From: a virus
Length of the DNA stretch: 57,854 nucleotides
IMG/VR virus record: IMGVR_UViG_3300044716_000655
Span: 1 to 57,854 of that record
Direction: 5' to 3' (one strand)
In this document: one piece after another, positions 37,822-44,750 of the stretch
Layout of the letters: the number at the start of each line of letters is the position of its first letter
Numbering within the stretch: position 1 is the stretch's first letter
The notes under the pieces: generated by a model
The model's database searches: none
Told to the model about the DNA's origin: nothing
The model's input: only the letters and a program-made list of their open reading frames with translations
Position numbers and translations under genes: made by a program

Positions 37822-38031
37822 ATGAAATTTCAATGTATTAAAGGTTTCGCAACATCAGATAACATATCTGTAGTTGCAATGGAAGGTGATGTGGTTATGT
37901 TAATTTCAACTGATGAAGGCGAAGTTTTAGTTACAGGAATAGCTGGGTGGTGTAATGGATTTGAATTAAACTTCACACCAAGAGAATTCACTACACATTT
38001 CAGAACAGTTGGAATCACATATACCATTTAA
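37822..38031 (+). CDS. Small protein, function unknown
   Basis: A 69-aa beta-rich protein (FQCIKGFATSDNISVVAMEG), a short barrel-like or SH3-like composition. Followed by a second gene in the same unit. No family recognised. Confidence 0.5.
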   Translation: MKFQCIKGFATSDNISVVAMEGDVVMLISTDEGEVLVTGIAGWCNGFELNFTPREFTTHFRTVGITYTI

Positions 38032-38058
38032 GATAAAATAAATCAAAAATATATAATT

Positions 38059-38565
38059 ATGAGTAACTTAAAAGGACAATTAGACGCATTACAAGCGCAA
38101 TTAGAAGATTTACGATCACAATTTACATTGAAACAACCAACAGAGTTTGAGCCGTGTTGTACTGATGAATGTACGTGTGAAGAATCTGAAAAAGTGGAAC
38201 GTACTAAATTCACAGTTATAGCAGATGATAATGGGCCTGAATATGACAGTGCAGGGTTTAGTGAAGCAGATCGCGAACCAGAACAAACAATCACATTTAC
38301 TAAAGAAGAACTAATCACACTTGCCGCTAAATTAATGGAACGAGCCATATCAGCAGTTAAAGAAGCAGTTGATGATACTAATTTAGACGCTGATAATTTA
38401 GTTGATTTATCAATGGGTTATGGTTATCAAATCGAGATTGAATTAGATACAGATCAGATTACCAGGTCTATCAATGATGAAATTGATAATACTATTGAGT
38501 TAGATAATGACTCAGTTGAAGATGAGTTATATGATATTTTGAGAGAAATGGAGAAAGTAAGTTAA
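38059..38565 (+). CDS. Acidic coiled-coil protein
   Basis: A 168-aa acidic protein. The N-terminal LKGQLDALQAQLEDLRSQF is a coiled coil, then a Cys cluster CCTDECTCEE at about residues 32-41 that could bind zinc. The rest is acidic and helical. Ends its unit before a strong terminator. Function unknown. Confidence 0.5.
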   Translation: MSNLKGQLDALQAQLEDLRSQFTLKQPTEFEPCCTDECTCEESEKVERTKFTVIADDNGPEYDSAGFSEADREPEQTITFTKEELITLAAKLMERAISAVKEAVDDTNLDADNLVDLSMGYGYQIEIELDTDQITRSINDEIDNTIELDNDSVEDELYDILREMEKVS

Positions 38566-38593
38566 TGTGTGTGTGTTTTAATTTATAACAATT

Positions 38594-38617
38594 GTGGGGG
38601 TTAACACCCCCACTTTT
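38594..38617 (+). terminator. Intrinsic terminator
   Basis: GTGGGGG/CCCCCAC stem with loop TTAACA and TTTT after it. Confidence 0.85.
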
Positions 38618-38620
38618 AAT

Positions 38621-38660
38621 CCTAGACTCCCAAGTAAACGATATTATCTTTATAGTATAA
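38621..38660 (+). promoter_or_regulatory. Promoter, CCTAGA / TATCTTTATAG
   Basis: CCTAGACTCCCAAGTAAA then TTATCTTTATAGTATAA directly after the terminator; drives 38672. Confidence 0.85.
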
Positions 38661-38671
38661 ATTAAAAACAT

Positions 38672-39148
38672 ATGATTAAATTTATCGAAACAGATTCAGG
38701 ACGTATCAGCAGTGGATACACTCATGAACACAACGACTGCACAGTGCGAGCATTAGCAGAAGTAACTGGTGCAAGTTATGCCCAAGCACATTCATTTTGG
38801 ACAAAGTTAGGTCGCACACCACGTCATGGTTCATATATGAGTTGGTTAGATGATTATTTAATTAAGAATAATAATGAATTGTTTGGTTGGAAAGTGGTTA
38901 GACATAGAATACCATATCATGATCACGAACGTGAACGTGATCCAATTACACGCAAACCAACAGTAAAACGCCTTAATGTTAAAACATTTATACAACAAAA
39001 CCCAAAAGGTCGATTCATGACAATTAATCGTAGCCATGCTAAAGCAATTGTTAATGGTGAGATACGAGATTTAGATCAGGGAATATATAGTGAGTTAATG
39101 TTGGTATATGAATTTAAAGACTCTAGATTTTCAACCCTAGACTTTTAA
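38672..39148 (+). CDS. Papain-like cysteine hydrolase-type protein
   Basis: A 158-aa protein. HNDCTVRALAEVTG at residues 20-33 places a cysteine (Cys23) at the start of a helix, and FMTINRSHAKAIVNGEIRDLD near 123-143 provides a histidine on a strand and a following acidic residue. This is the order of a papain/C39-like Cys-His-Asp triad. A basic central loop (HDHERERDP) separates them. The final residues STLDF are encoded by the next promoter's upstream element. Substrate unknown; a deamidase or protease acting on a host protein is possible. Confidence 0.5.
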   Translation: MIKFIETDSGRISSGYTHEHNDCTVRALAEVTGASYAQAHSFWTKLGRTPRHGSYMSWLDDYLIKNNNELFGWKVVRHRIPYHDHERERDPITRKPTVKRLNVKTFIQQNPKGRFMTINRSHAKAIVNGEIRDLDQGIYSELMLVYEFKDSRFSTLDF

Positions 39149-39175
39149 GTGAGTTACATTATCTTTATAGTATAA
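39136..39175 (+). promoter_or_regulatory. Promoter inside the end of the upstream gene
   Basis: CCTAGACTTTTAAGTGAG then TTATCTTTATAGTATAA; the CCTAGACTTTTAA part encodes the last codons and stop of 38672-39148. Drives 39192. Confidence 0.85.
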
Positions 39176-39191
39176 ATTAAAAACATATAAT

Positions 39192-39434
39192 ATGACAGTT
39201 AGACAATTAAGAGAAATGTTAGCGGATTTTGACGCAGACATGGAGGTACGATTCGCATACAACTATGGCGATTATTGGAACAGCGAAGTCGCAGCAGATA
39301 TAACTGAAGCAGACATAGGACAAGTCCAATACTCAGCATATCATAAATCAGACAAGGTTGTTGACCCTGATAAAGATAATGATGATGACAGCATAAATGC
39401 CTTAACCGCCCCACACGTAGTGATTTTAAGATAA
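39192..39434 (+). CDS. Acidic protein, function unknown
   Basis: An 80-aa acidic protein (VRQLREMLADFDADMEVRFA and a D-rich DPDKDNDDD). The start resembles proteins at 43388 (TISELIQNLTELKAEHGD), a common small-phage pattern in which a helix is followed by D/E-rich strands. No defined function. Confidence 0.5.
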   Translation: MTVRQLREMLADFDADMEVRFAYNYGDYWNSEVAADITEADIGQVQYSAYHKSDKVVDPDKDNDDDSINALTAPHVVILR

Positions 39435-39453
39435 ATAATAAAAATAACATAAC

Positions 39454-39738
39454 ATGAAAAGAACATTTTTTAACCCTAAAAAGATAAACTGGGCAAGAAT
39501 TGCCCAAGCAGAATGGAGTAATATAAAAGACGATATTAGAGAGATGTATGGGGATAAGGCTATACGTACAACATATAATGACCAACGTGTATATGGTCGT
39601 CGTATTAAGTTTAGAACCCATCCAGATGTAAGTAGAGATGAAGTGATCGGATTTATTAAGGGTAAAGGATACATGGCAGAACGACATCCACAAGGATATG
39701 TCCTGGCATATTTTGGATCACCTGAAAGCTGGCTCTAA
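39454..39738 (+). CDS. Basic protein, function unknown
   Basis: A 94-aa basic protein with RRIKFRTHPDVSRDEVIGF and GKGYMAERHPQGYV. The basic alpha/beta composition may allow nucleic-acid binding. Ends its unit ahead of a promoter. No family recognised. Confidence 0.5.
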   Translation: MKRTFFNPKKINWARIAQAEWSNIKDDIREMYGDKAIRTTYNDQRVYGRRIKFRTHPDVSRDEVIGFIKGKGYMAERHPQGYVLAYFGSPESWL

Positions 39739-39747
39739 ACTCTTAAC

Positions 39748-39787
39748 CCTAGACTCTTAAATATAATACATTATCTTTATAGTATAA
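39748..39787 (+). promoter_or_regulatory. Promoter, CCTAGA / TATCTTTATAG
   Basis: CCTAGACTCTTAAATATA then TTATCTTTATAGTATAA; drives 39805. Confidence 0.8.
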
Positions 39788-39804
39788 ATTAAAAACATAA
39801 AACA

Positions 39805-40182
39805 ATGACAATTTCACTAACCCCATCAGAATCAGAAGAGTATTTTTACAACGCATTATGTAACGGCTTACATGAATTAGCAGGTAACGGTGTTGAACTT
39901 GATTTTGACAAAGATGATTTTGATTCATCACGAGCAACATTAGGACCAAACGCACCATGTTTTGAAGACATATTGATGCAAATGTTACGTGATGGTTATA
40001 GATTAGATTTTATTGATGAGGAAGCAGAAGACACTGTATCAATCACAATGAATGATGTTCATGCAAAAGTACAAACAACAATACCACGCCATTTACTTGA
40101 TATGATAAATGAACAAGACGATGCTGTAACAGCAGATGTTATATTACAAACAGTTATATATGGTGAGGTTGTCTATGGATAA
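39805..40182 (+). CDS. Acidic protein, function unknown
   Basis: A 125-aa acidic protein (SEYFYN is absent; the start reads MTISLTPSESEEYFYNALC) with two alternating helix/strand blocks and no signal peptide. Monocistronic between promoters at 39748 and 40197. No family recognised. Confidence 0.5.
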   Translation: MTISLTPSESEEYFYNALCNGLHELAGNGVELDFDKDDFDSSRATLGPNAPCFEDILMQMLRDGYRLDFIDEEAEDTVSITMNDVHAKVQTTIPRHLLDMINEQDDAVTADVILQTVIYGEVVYG

Positions 40183-40196
40183 CCTTAATCTTCTAT

Positions 40197-40236
40197 CCTA
40201 GATTATTAGGTGTATTGTATTATCTTTATAGTATAA
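40197..40236 (+). promoter_or_regulatory. Promoter, CCTAGA / TATCTTTATAG
   Basis: CCTAGATTATTAGGTGTA then TTATCTTTATAGTATAA; drives the run 40257-41155. Confidence 0.8.
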
Positions 40237-40256
40237 ATTAAAAACATATAACATTT

Positions 40257-40448
40257 ATGGTAATTAAACGAGAACAATGTAAAGTAGATTCAATAACCAC
40301 TAAATATAATGGTGAGGAATATACATACACCGAATGGACATTTGACAATAATACAGTAGATTGGGAAGTGACAGATGAATATGGGACAGTAGTTCACGAT
40401 GATAGAATTATCAATTTTATGGCGGATGAATATGAAGAAACACTATAA
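40257..40448 (+). CDS. Small protein, function unknown
   Basis: A 63-aa acidic, beta-rich protein (KYNGEEYTYTEWTFDNNTVD). Similar in composition to the next gene product (40468), both with YTxxxTxEWxxx-like strands; they may be distant paralogues. Confidence 0.48.
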   Translation: MVIKREQCKVDSITTKYNGEEYTYTEWTFDNNTVDWEVTDEYGTVVHDDRIINFMADEYEETL

Positions 40449-40467
40449 TTAAAAAATACATAATAAA

Positions 40468-40689
40468 ATGGAACTACTGAAACATGAAGTTTATTCACAG
40501 ACAATTGAAAACACTTACACAATCAACCACCCAACAGAAGGAGTATTGATCTATAAAGAATGGATTGATAGTAATGGTGGGGAATGTCTGGATTTTGTTT
40601 TACGAAGTAAGGATGGTTATGAGATTGATGAAGCAGTATTGATAGAAGAAATTCAGGAGTTTGTAGATAATTTAGAAACAATTAAATAA
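40468..40689 (+). CDS. Small protein, function unknown
   Basis: A 73-aa acidic protein (TIENTYTINHPTEGVLIYKE) with a C-terminal helix. Two bases before the next gene. No family recognised. Confidence 0.5.
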   Translation: MELLKHEVYSQTIENTYTINHPTEGVLIYKEWIDSNGGECLDFVLRSKDGYEIDEAVLIEEIQEFVDNLETIK

Positions 40690-40691
40690 TT

Positions 40692-40958
40692 ATGATATAC
40701 CTAACCTTAATGACCGGTGCAGCTTTGATCGTGCTGCACCGGAACAACAAAACATTTCATCTACGAAACCAAATCACAGATATGTGTGGTGAGTACACAT
40801 TAAAACAGATACGTGATGGTGTCTATGATGATAACGCGTTAGAATGGTGTGATGATCAATTACCATCATATAATAAAATGGTATTGTCATTTCATAAACG
40901 ATTACGTATCCAAGACTGGTTAACAACAGAACAAATCACTAAATTAAATAATATATGA
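40692..40958 (+). CDS. Protein of unknown function with an internal RNA hairpin
   Basis: An 88-aa protein. The hydrophobic first 16 residues (IYLTLMTGAALIVLH) are encoded by a region with a perfect 10-bp inverted repeat, CCGGTGCAGC (40714-40723) and GCTGCACCGG (40733-40742). The rest is helical (EYTLKQIRDGVYDDNALEW). The hairpin so close to the start could restrict translation, or the true start may lie further downstream. Stop overlaps the next ATG. Confidence 0.45.
   Translation: MIYLTLMTGAALIVLHRNNKTFHLRNQITDMCGEYTLKQIRDGVYDDNALEWCDDQLPSYNKMVLSFHKRLRIQDWLTTEQITKLNNI
40714..40742 (+). repeat. Perfect 10-bp inverted repeat inside a coding region
   Basis: CCGGTGCAGC and GCTGCACCGG around a nine-base loop, GC-rich in an AT-rich setting; 22 bases after the ATG at 40692. 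Possible attenuator or translational hairpin. Confidence 0.5.
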
Positions 40959-41155
40959 ACGCAGATATTCACTTCACAGACGACCAAGGTAATGAATTTT
41001 ATGTTGGGATAAGAAATGGCGAGTTAAGTCAAGTTTGGAAAAACAAAATGGACATAAGAGATTTTAGAGTTTATGTTGAAGAATTATATGACATAGAACC
41101 CAAACCTGGAATGTATATAGATGGTGATGAATGGGAACGTGAAATGGGTAGATAA
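40955..41155 (+). CDS. Small protein, function unknown
   Basis: A 66-aa acidic protein (NADIHFTDDQGNEFYVGI) with alternating strands and a helix ELYDIEPK. ATGA overlap with the previous gene. Followed by a promoter. No family recognised. Confidence 0.5.
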   Translation: MNADIHFTDDQGNEFYVGIRNGELSQVWKNKMDIRDFRVYVEELYDIEPKPGMYIDGDEWEREMGR

Positions 41156-41171
41156 TACCCATATTTTTATA

Positions 41172-41211
41172 CCTAGACTTCTATATAAATTGTATTATCT
41201 TTATAGTATAA
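41172..41211 (+). promoter_or_regulatory. Promoter, CCTAGA / TATCTTTATAG
   Basis: CCTAGACTTCTATATAAA then TTATCTTTATAGTATAA; drives 41228. Confidence 0.8.
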
Positions 41212-41227
41212 ATTAAAAACATATAAT

Positions 41228-41452
41228 ATGGAACAATTAAAAATGTGGGTAGATGAGAACATGAATGTATTTTCACAATTAGATGAAAGTGAAATACAAG
41301 AACTCAACCCTGATTATTTAGATAATAATATAGTTAAGGAGTTAAAGACTAAACATAATATGAATAAACCATTTCTACATAATGGTATAGCCGTATATTA
41401 CTATGACGGTGTAGTATGTGTAGAAAATATGGATGTGGATGAGGAAAAATAA
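41228..41452 (+). CDS. Small acidic protein, function unknown
   Basis: A 74-aa acidic protein (EQLKMWVDENMNVFSQLDES) with a C-terminal CVENMDVDEEK. Monocistronic between a promoter and a strong terminator. No family recognised. Confidence 0.5.
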   Translation: MEQLKMWVDENMNVFSQLDESEIQELNPDYLDNNIVKELKTKHNMNKPFLHNGIAVYYYDGVVCVENMDVDEEK

Positions 41453-41456
41453 ATGT

Positions 41457-41486
41457 TTAGGGCGCTAACATAGCGCCCTAACTTTT
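41457..41486 (+). terminator. Intrinsic terminator
   Basis: A perfect 11-bp stem TTAGGGCGCTA/TAGCGCCCTAA with loop ACA, then CTTTTAT; the next promoter begins immediately after. Confidence 0.88.
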
Positions 41487-41489
41487 ATA

Positions 41490-41529
41490 CCTAGACTTTT
41501 AAGTATTATATATTATCTTTATAGTATAA
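41490..41529 (+). promoter_or_regulatory. Promoter, CCTAGA / TATCTTTATAG
   Basis: CCTAGACTTTTAAGTATT then TTATCTTTATAGTATAA; drives 41541. Confidence 0.85.
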
Positions 41530-41540
41530 ATTAAAAACAT

Positions 41541-41807
41541 ATGAGTAAAAAAATCAAAATCGAACCACACCAAACAAGACGCATCACAGAACACAAAATG
41601 GCCTACGACTTAGGCTCACTAATCGGTACAGTGCAAGCAGTATTACAATACGACGCTGTTGATGAAACAGCGAAGCGTTCATTATTGAGAGTGTTACGTG
41701 AAATAGAAGATGGTGTGAGTGAGTATAGTAAGTCCCGTATTGCTAAGTTAGAACAGTTAGCGGCTGAGAAAGGATTTGAATATTATATCCAAGACTCTCA
41801 ATCCTAG
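41541..41807 (+). CDS. Helical protein, function unknown
   Basis: An 88-aa helical protein: HQTRRITEHKMAYDLGSLIG then a coiled-coil-like half (SLLRVLREIEDGVSEYSKSR). The stop is the TAG inside the CCTAGA of the next promoter, so end of gene and promoter are the same bases. No family recognised. Confidence 0.5.
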   Translation: MSKKIKIEPHQTRRITEHKMAYDLGSLIGTVQAVLQYDAVDETAKRSLLRVLREIEDGVSEYSKSRIAKLEQLAAEKGFEYYIQDSQS

Positions 41808-41842
41808 ATAAATAGGAGGATTATTATATCTTTATAGTATAA
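41803..41842 (+). promoter_or_regulatory. Promoter, CCTAGATAAATAGG subclass
   Basis: CCTAGATAAATAGGAGGA then TATATCTTTATAGTATAA; overlaps the stop of the previous gene. Drives 41878. Confidence 0.8.
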
Positions 41843-41877
41843 ATTAAAATAATAAAACACATAAAAAACAACACAAC

Positions 41878-42243
41878 ATGGGTAAATTAAAACAGTACGA
41901 AATTGAAGCAATCATTAGTGCCATTCATGATCAAATCTTAGACACAAATAAAAATAACAGACGTGACGAGTTCGCACCTGCCGAAACTAAATTATCAAAA
42001 CTAATTAAACAGGAAAAGGAAGCATACGCGATTGCATCTAAATTGACCGAAAAGAGACGGAATTTATCAAACGAGTTAAGTAATGAATTAGACGCGTATT
42101 ATTGTAACGTAAAAGAAAAATTCCAACCAAGACAAAACATAAATAGATTAGAAATTAGAAACAAACTAATCTTATCACAAATTAGCCCAGACGCTAACAT
42201 AGATCAAATTATCAAAGACATAGTTAAAACTTACACTAAATAA
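41878..42243 (+). CDS. Helical coiled-coil protein
   Basis: A 121-aa, basic, helical protein (KLKQYEIEAIISAIHDQIL, then LSNELSNELDAYYCNVKEK). The periodicity suggests a two-stranded coiled coil. First gene behind its promoter, with a long A-rich leader. Function unknown. Confidence 0.5.
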   Translation: MGKLKQYEIEAIISAIHDQILDTNKNNRRDEFAPAETKLSKLIKQEKEAYAIASKLTEKRRNLSNELSNELDAYYCNVKEKFQPRQNINRLEIRNKLILSQISPDANIDQIIKDIVKTYTK

Positions 42244-42251
42244 TATAAAAC

Positions 42252-42470
42252 ATGACACAACAGTACGTTATTGACACATTAGCAGAAAACGGATTCACAT
42301 CTGAACACTATGACCAAGGAATGGAAATGGGTAGTGAGCAGTGGATGGACATAGTAGAAACCATAACAGGTAAGAACGCATACGACGACTCCGTATTGAC
42401 AGAGGACGATAATAAAACGATATGGGAGTTCCGAGTAGTAATGGGTGAGTTAGGTATTGAATGTTGGTAA
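42252..42470 (+). CDS. Small acidic protein, function unknown
   Basis: A 72-aa acidic protein (YVIDTLAENGFTSEHYDQGM). It includes the short EMGSEQWMDI block. Nine bases behind the previous gene. No family recognised. Confidence 0.5.
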   Translation: MTQQYVIDTLAENGFTSEHYDQGMEMGSEQWMDIVETITGKNAYDDSVLTEDDNKTIWEFRVVMGELGIECW

Positions 42471-42487
42471 ACACTTTAATCTTTATA

Positions 42488-42527
42488 CCTAGATTAAGGA
42501 GCAAACTATATTATCTTTATAGTATAA
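42488..42527 (+). promoter_or_regulatory. Promoter, CCTAGATTAAGGAG / TATCTTTATAG
   Basis: CCTAGATTAAGGAGCAAA then TTATCTTTATAGTATAA; drives 42544. Confidence 0.8.
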
Positions 42528-42543
42528 TTAAAAAATAATAATA

Positions 42544-42882
42544 ATGAAAGTTTATTCACCACAACCGAACAATGAATTGTTCAAAGTAACTAACTTAAAA
42601 GCGTTTACAACAAAACGTTTAACTAAATCACACCCGATGTGGGATGTATTAGACAAAATCGCAACACACTTAAAAATAAATGATGAACCATTAACAAAAA
42701 TATATGGTCACATATACTTTAATGAGAGTGGAGGTAGTTTTGATGAACAAGACCAAACATTGTATGTGTATGTAGCAGGTGATAGTGAAGTGAGTATTAC
42801 TAAATCATTAACAACATTTAGTAGAGGATATCAGAGTAAAAGTGGATGGGGTATTAAGAAATGGAATGAAATAAAACCATAA
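42544..42882 (+). CDS. Protein of unknown function
   Basis: A 112-aa basic protein, N-terminus FTTKRLTKSHPMWDVLDKI and a strand-rich second half (SGGSFDEQDQTLYVYVAGD). Monocistronic between two promoters. No family recognised. Confidence 0.5.
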   Translation: MKVYSPQPNNELFKVTNLKAFTTKRLTKSHPMWDVLDKIATHLKINDEPLTKIYGHIYFNESGGSFDEQDQTLYVYVAGDSEVSITKSLTTFSRGYQSKSGWGIKKWNEIKP

Positions 42883-42890
42883 CTTTTATA

Positions 42891-42930
42891 CCTAGATTAA
42901 AGAATATATTGTATTATCTTTATAGTATAA
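42891..42930 (+). promoter_or_regulatory. Promoter, CCTAGATTAAAGAA / TATCTTTATAG
   Basis: CCTAGATTAAAGAATATA then TTATCTTTATAGTATAA; drives 42950. Confidence 0.8.
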
Positions 42931-42949
42931 ATTAAAAACATATAATAAT

Positions 42950-43144
42950 ATGAAGTATTACGTAACAGAAATCATCCCAGCCACAATTGTTAGAAAATAT
43001 GTTGTGGAGGCAGAAACAGAATCGGAAGCAGTTGAATTGGTAAGTGAGGGAGGTAAGGGGTGGTATAAAGAAACTATTAAGGAACACCAAGACGATGCTG
43101 AGTTTGTGGCGCGTGAAAGCTTTGAAATAGATAACCAAAAATAA
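42950..43144 (+). CDS. Small protein, function unknown
   Basis: A 64-aa acidic protein beginning KYYVTEIIPATIVRKYVVEA; the form VEAETESEAVELVSEG resembles a small strand-helix-strand domain with an acidic helix. No family recognised. Confidence 0.5.
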   Translation: MKYYVTEIIPATIVRKYVVEAETESEAVELVSEGGKGWYKETIKEHQDDAEFVARESFEIDNQK

Positions 43145-43158
43145 TACCAGAATAAAAC

Positions 43159-43314
43159 ATGTATAGTTTAGATTGTAGTTATTATACAAAGTCATTTACA
43201 ACATTGAATGAGTTAATAAATGATATAGCAATGTCCGGTATGGACCCGAACTATGAAGTAACATTTAATGGTGAGGGAATAGGGGAAAAAGCAATTGATT
43301 TCCTAAACTTTTAA
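43159..43314 (+). CDS. Small protein, function unknown
   Basis: A 51-aa acidic protein (MYSLDCSYYTKSFTTLNELI). Its TAA is two bases before the next CCTAGA. No family recognised. Confidence 0.48.
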   Translation: MYSLDCSYYTKSFTTLNELINDIAMSGMDPNYEVTFNGEGIGEKAIDFLNF

Positions 43315-43315
43315 T

Positions 43316-43355
43316 CCTAGATTCTCAAGTGTTATATATTATCTTTATAATATAA
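43316..43355 (+). promoter_or_regulatory. Promoter, CCTAGA / TATCTTTATAATATAA
   Basis: CCTAGATTCTCAAGTGTT then TTATCTTTATAATATAA (G to A in the TAG); drives 43388. Confidence 0.78.
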
Positions 43356-43387
43356 GAAAAAATAATAAATAATTAAATAACAGTAAC

Positions 43388-43600
43388 ATGACAATTTCAG
43401 AACTAATCCAAAACTTAACAGAATTAAAAGCAGAACATGGCGACGTGGAAGTAGTATTATCAGTAAATGACCATACCGACTACACATACAATTTTGAACA
43501 CCCAGGATTTGATATCGGACCGGTGTATGACGAAGAATTTGAGAGTGAAGATGAAGACGGGAACGAAATCGACTATTGTGTATGTGAAATTAGTATATAA
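43388..43600 (+). CDS. Small acidic protein, function unknown
   Basis: A 70-aa strongly acidic protein (TISELIQNLTELKAEHGDVE and FESEDEDGNEIDY). Similar short beginnings occur in small proteins of many phages. No function known. Confidence 0.52.
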   Translation: MTISELIQNLTELKAEHGDVEVVLSVNDHTDYTYNFEHPGFDIGPVYDEEFESEDEDGNEIDYCVCEISI

Positions 43601-43629
43601 TATAGGTAAATAACCAAAATAGAACAATT

Positions 43630-43809
43630 ATGGCGAATAATAATAGATCAAGTGGGATCGGGTTTGGAACGATATTATTTCTAATATTCCTAACTCTAAA
43701 ACTAACAAATTATATTGATTGGAGTTGGTGGTGGATATTTAGTCCGTTGTGGATACCATTATTAGTAGCGGGGATATTGATATTGATTGTTATTAAGAGT
43801 AATAAATAA
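43630..43809 (+). CDS. Small transmembrane protein (Fragile-X-F type)
   Basis: A 59-aa protein: two membrane helices, IGFGTILFLIFLTLKLTN and SPLWIPLLVAGILILIVI, joined by YIDWSWWWIF. This composition and order match a family of very small phage and bacterial proteins called transmembrane Fragile-X-F proteins, whose role is unknown. It has an A-rich leader and no separate promoter of the main type. Confidence 0.65.
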   Translation: MANNNRSSGIGFGTILFLIFLTLKLTNYIDWSWWWIFSPLWIPLLVAGILILIVIKSNK

Positions 43810-43813
43810 TAAT

Positions 43814-44041
43814 ATGAAAGAACAAAACATGACCCCGGTTGAGTGGTTAGTAGATAGATGGATTGAACGTGGCACATTAGATCGTTGTGACATTAATAAA
43901 GCTAAATTGATGGAACAAAAAACAATAATCAACTATAACAAACGAGGTACATATATTCTATCGAATATCGAGTTAGTTATTTTAGGTGTGATTATAACCA
44001 TTATAGGGGTGTTAATATCGATTTTAGTTGTATTGTCATAA
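43814..44041 (+). CDS. Membrane protein with ETYGG-family-like N-terminus
   Basis: A 75-aa protein. MTPVEWLVDRWIERG and INKAKLMEQKTIINY resemble the first two blocks of the ETYGG family, but the third block is replaced by a transmembrane helix (LVILGVIITIIGVLISILVV). This would be a fusion or divergent copy. The frame is open upstream, but the ATG at 43814 follows the previous stop. Confidence 0.5.
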   Translation: MKEQNMTPVEWLVDRWIERGTLDRCDINKAKLMEQKTIINYNKRGTYILSNIELVILGVIITIIGVLISILVVLS

Positions 44042-44309
44042 TAAAATGTTGAACCATTTTTAATATAAATAATACAAATGTGACAAACATATGTGAGTGT
44101 GTTATAGGGAGACTATGTGGTGTGGTGGGTATGTGATGAACGGGTGATGAATGGGTGGTATGGAGTGGTGCGGTAGTGACTTGACATCGCCTGTTCAGAA
44201 CAGATCTTAACCATAACAAAAAATATATACAAAAATAAAAAACCAAAACAAAAAAATAAAAATAAAAGAAAATTAAAAAACAAAAGAAAAAAAAACCAAA
44301 AATTTTTAA
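44042..44309 (+). other. Non-coding region: G/T-rich tract, short palindrome, A-rich tract
   Basis: No gene is seen. About 80 bases (44090-44178) are rich in G and T with TGGTGTGGTGG-type repeats. CTGTTCAGAACAG near 44190 is a perfect inverted repeat. From about 44215 to 44300 the strand is almost all A with few C and T. Such strand asymmetry can mark an RNA or a replication element; nothing identifies it. Confidence 0.4.
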
Positions 44310-44349
44310 CCTAGATAAAGGGGTGAGTTAATATATCTTTATAGTATAA
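44310..44349 (+). promoter_or_regulatory. Promoter, CCTAGATAAAGGGG subclass
   Basis: CCTAGATAAAGGGGTGAG then TATATCTTTATAGTATAA; drives the 22-aa gene at 44367. Confidence 0.78.
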
Positions 44350-44366
44350 ATTTAATAAATAATAAT

Positions 44367-44435
44367 ATGAAAAAAGTATTGACCTGGGCTGAATTAGAAA
44401 GAATAGAGGAGTTTTACCAAGACTTTCAGCCCTAG
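44367..44435 (+). CDS. 22-aa peptide with its own promoter
   Basis: MKKVLTWAELERIEEFYQDF followed by two more residues, helical and acidic. The promoter at 44310 and the stop inside the CCTAGA of the promoter at 44431 leave no other coding option in the unit, so a real micro-gene is likely. Alternatively the unit may make an untranslated RNA. Confidence 0.45.
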   Translation: MKKVLTWAELERIEEFYQDFQP

Positions 44436-44470
44436 ATAAATAGGGAAATAGTATTATCTTTATAGTAATA
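44431..44470 (+). promoter_or_regulatory. Promoter, CCTAGATAAATAGG subclass
   Basis: CCTAGATAAATAGGGAAA then TTATCTTTATAGTAATA; overlaps the stop codon of the 22-aa gene. Drives 44487. Confidence 0.78.
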
Positions 44471-44486
44471 AATTAAATTAACACAC

Positions 44487-44693
44487 ATGATTAAAATTAG
44501 TGATTTAGGACCCGGATACAGTATATTCGGAAACAAAGGAAATGTATGGAGCAACACAGCACACGCCTACAAAAGCGGAGTAGGTAATGTATGCGGCACA
44601 CCAGCACTATCGAATAACTGGGCTAGGATAGAAGGGCTAACGCATGTAGGGTGCCCGGAGTGTATAGAGAAATTAAAAGAAAATAACCATTAA
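44487..44693 (+). CDS. Small protein with CxxC
   Basis: A 68-aa basic protein: LGPGYSIFGNKGNVW and then GNVCGTP and VGCPECIEKL. The three cysteines could hold zinc. Monocistronic between two promoters. No family recognised. Confidence 0.5.
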   Translation: MIKISDLGPGYSIFGNKGNVWSNTAHAYKSGVGNVCGTPALSNNWARIEGLTHVGCPECIEKLKENNH

Positions 44694-44700
44694 TTTCATA

Positions 44701-44740
44701 CCTAGGTAAATAGGGAGATTAATATATCTTTATAGTATAA
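44701..44740 (+). promoter_or_regulatory. Promoter, CCTAGGTAAATAGG subclass, in front of an RNA
   Basis: CCTAGGTAAATAGGGAGA then TATATCTTTATAGTATAA, followed by the hairpin RNA candidate at 44751. Confidence 0.8.
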
Positions 44741-44750
44741 GAAAAAAAAA

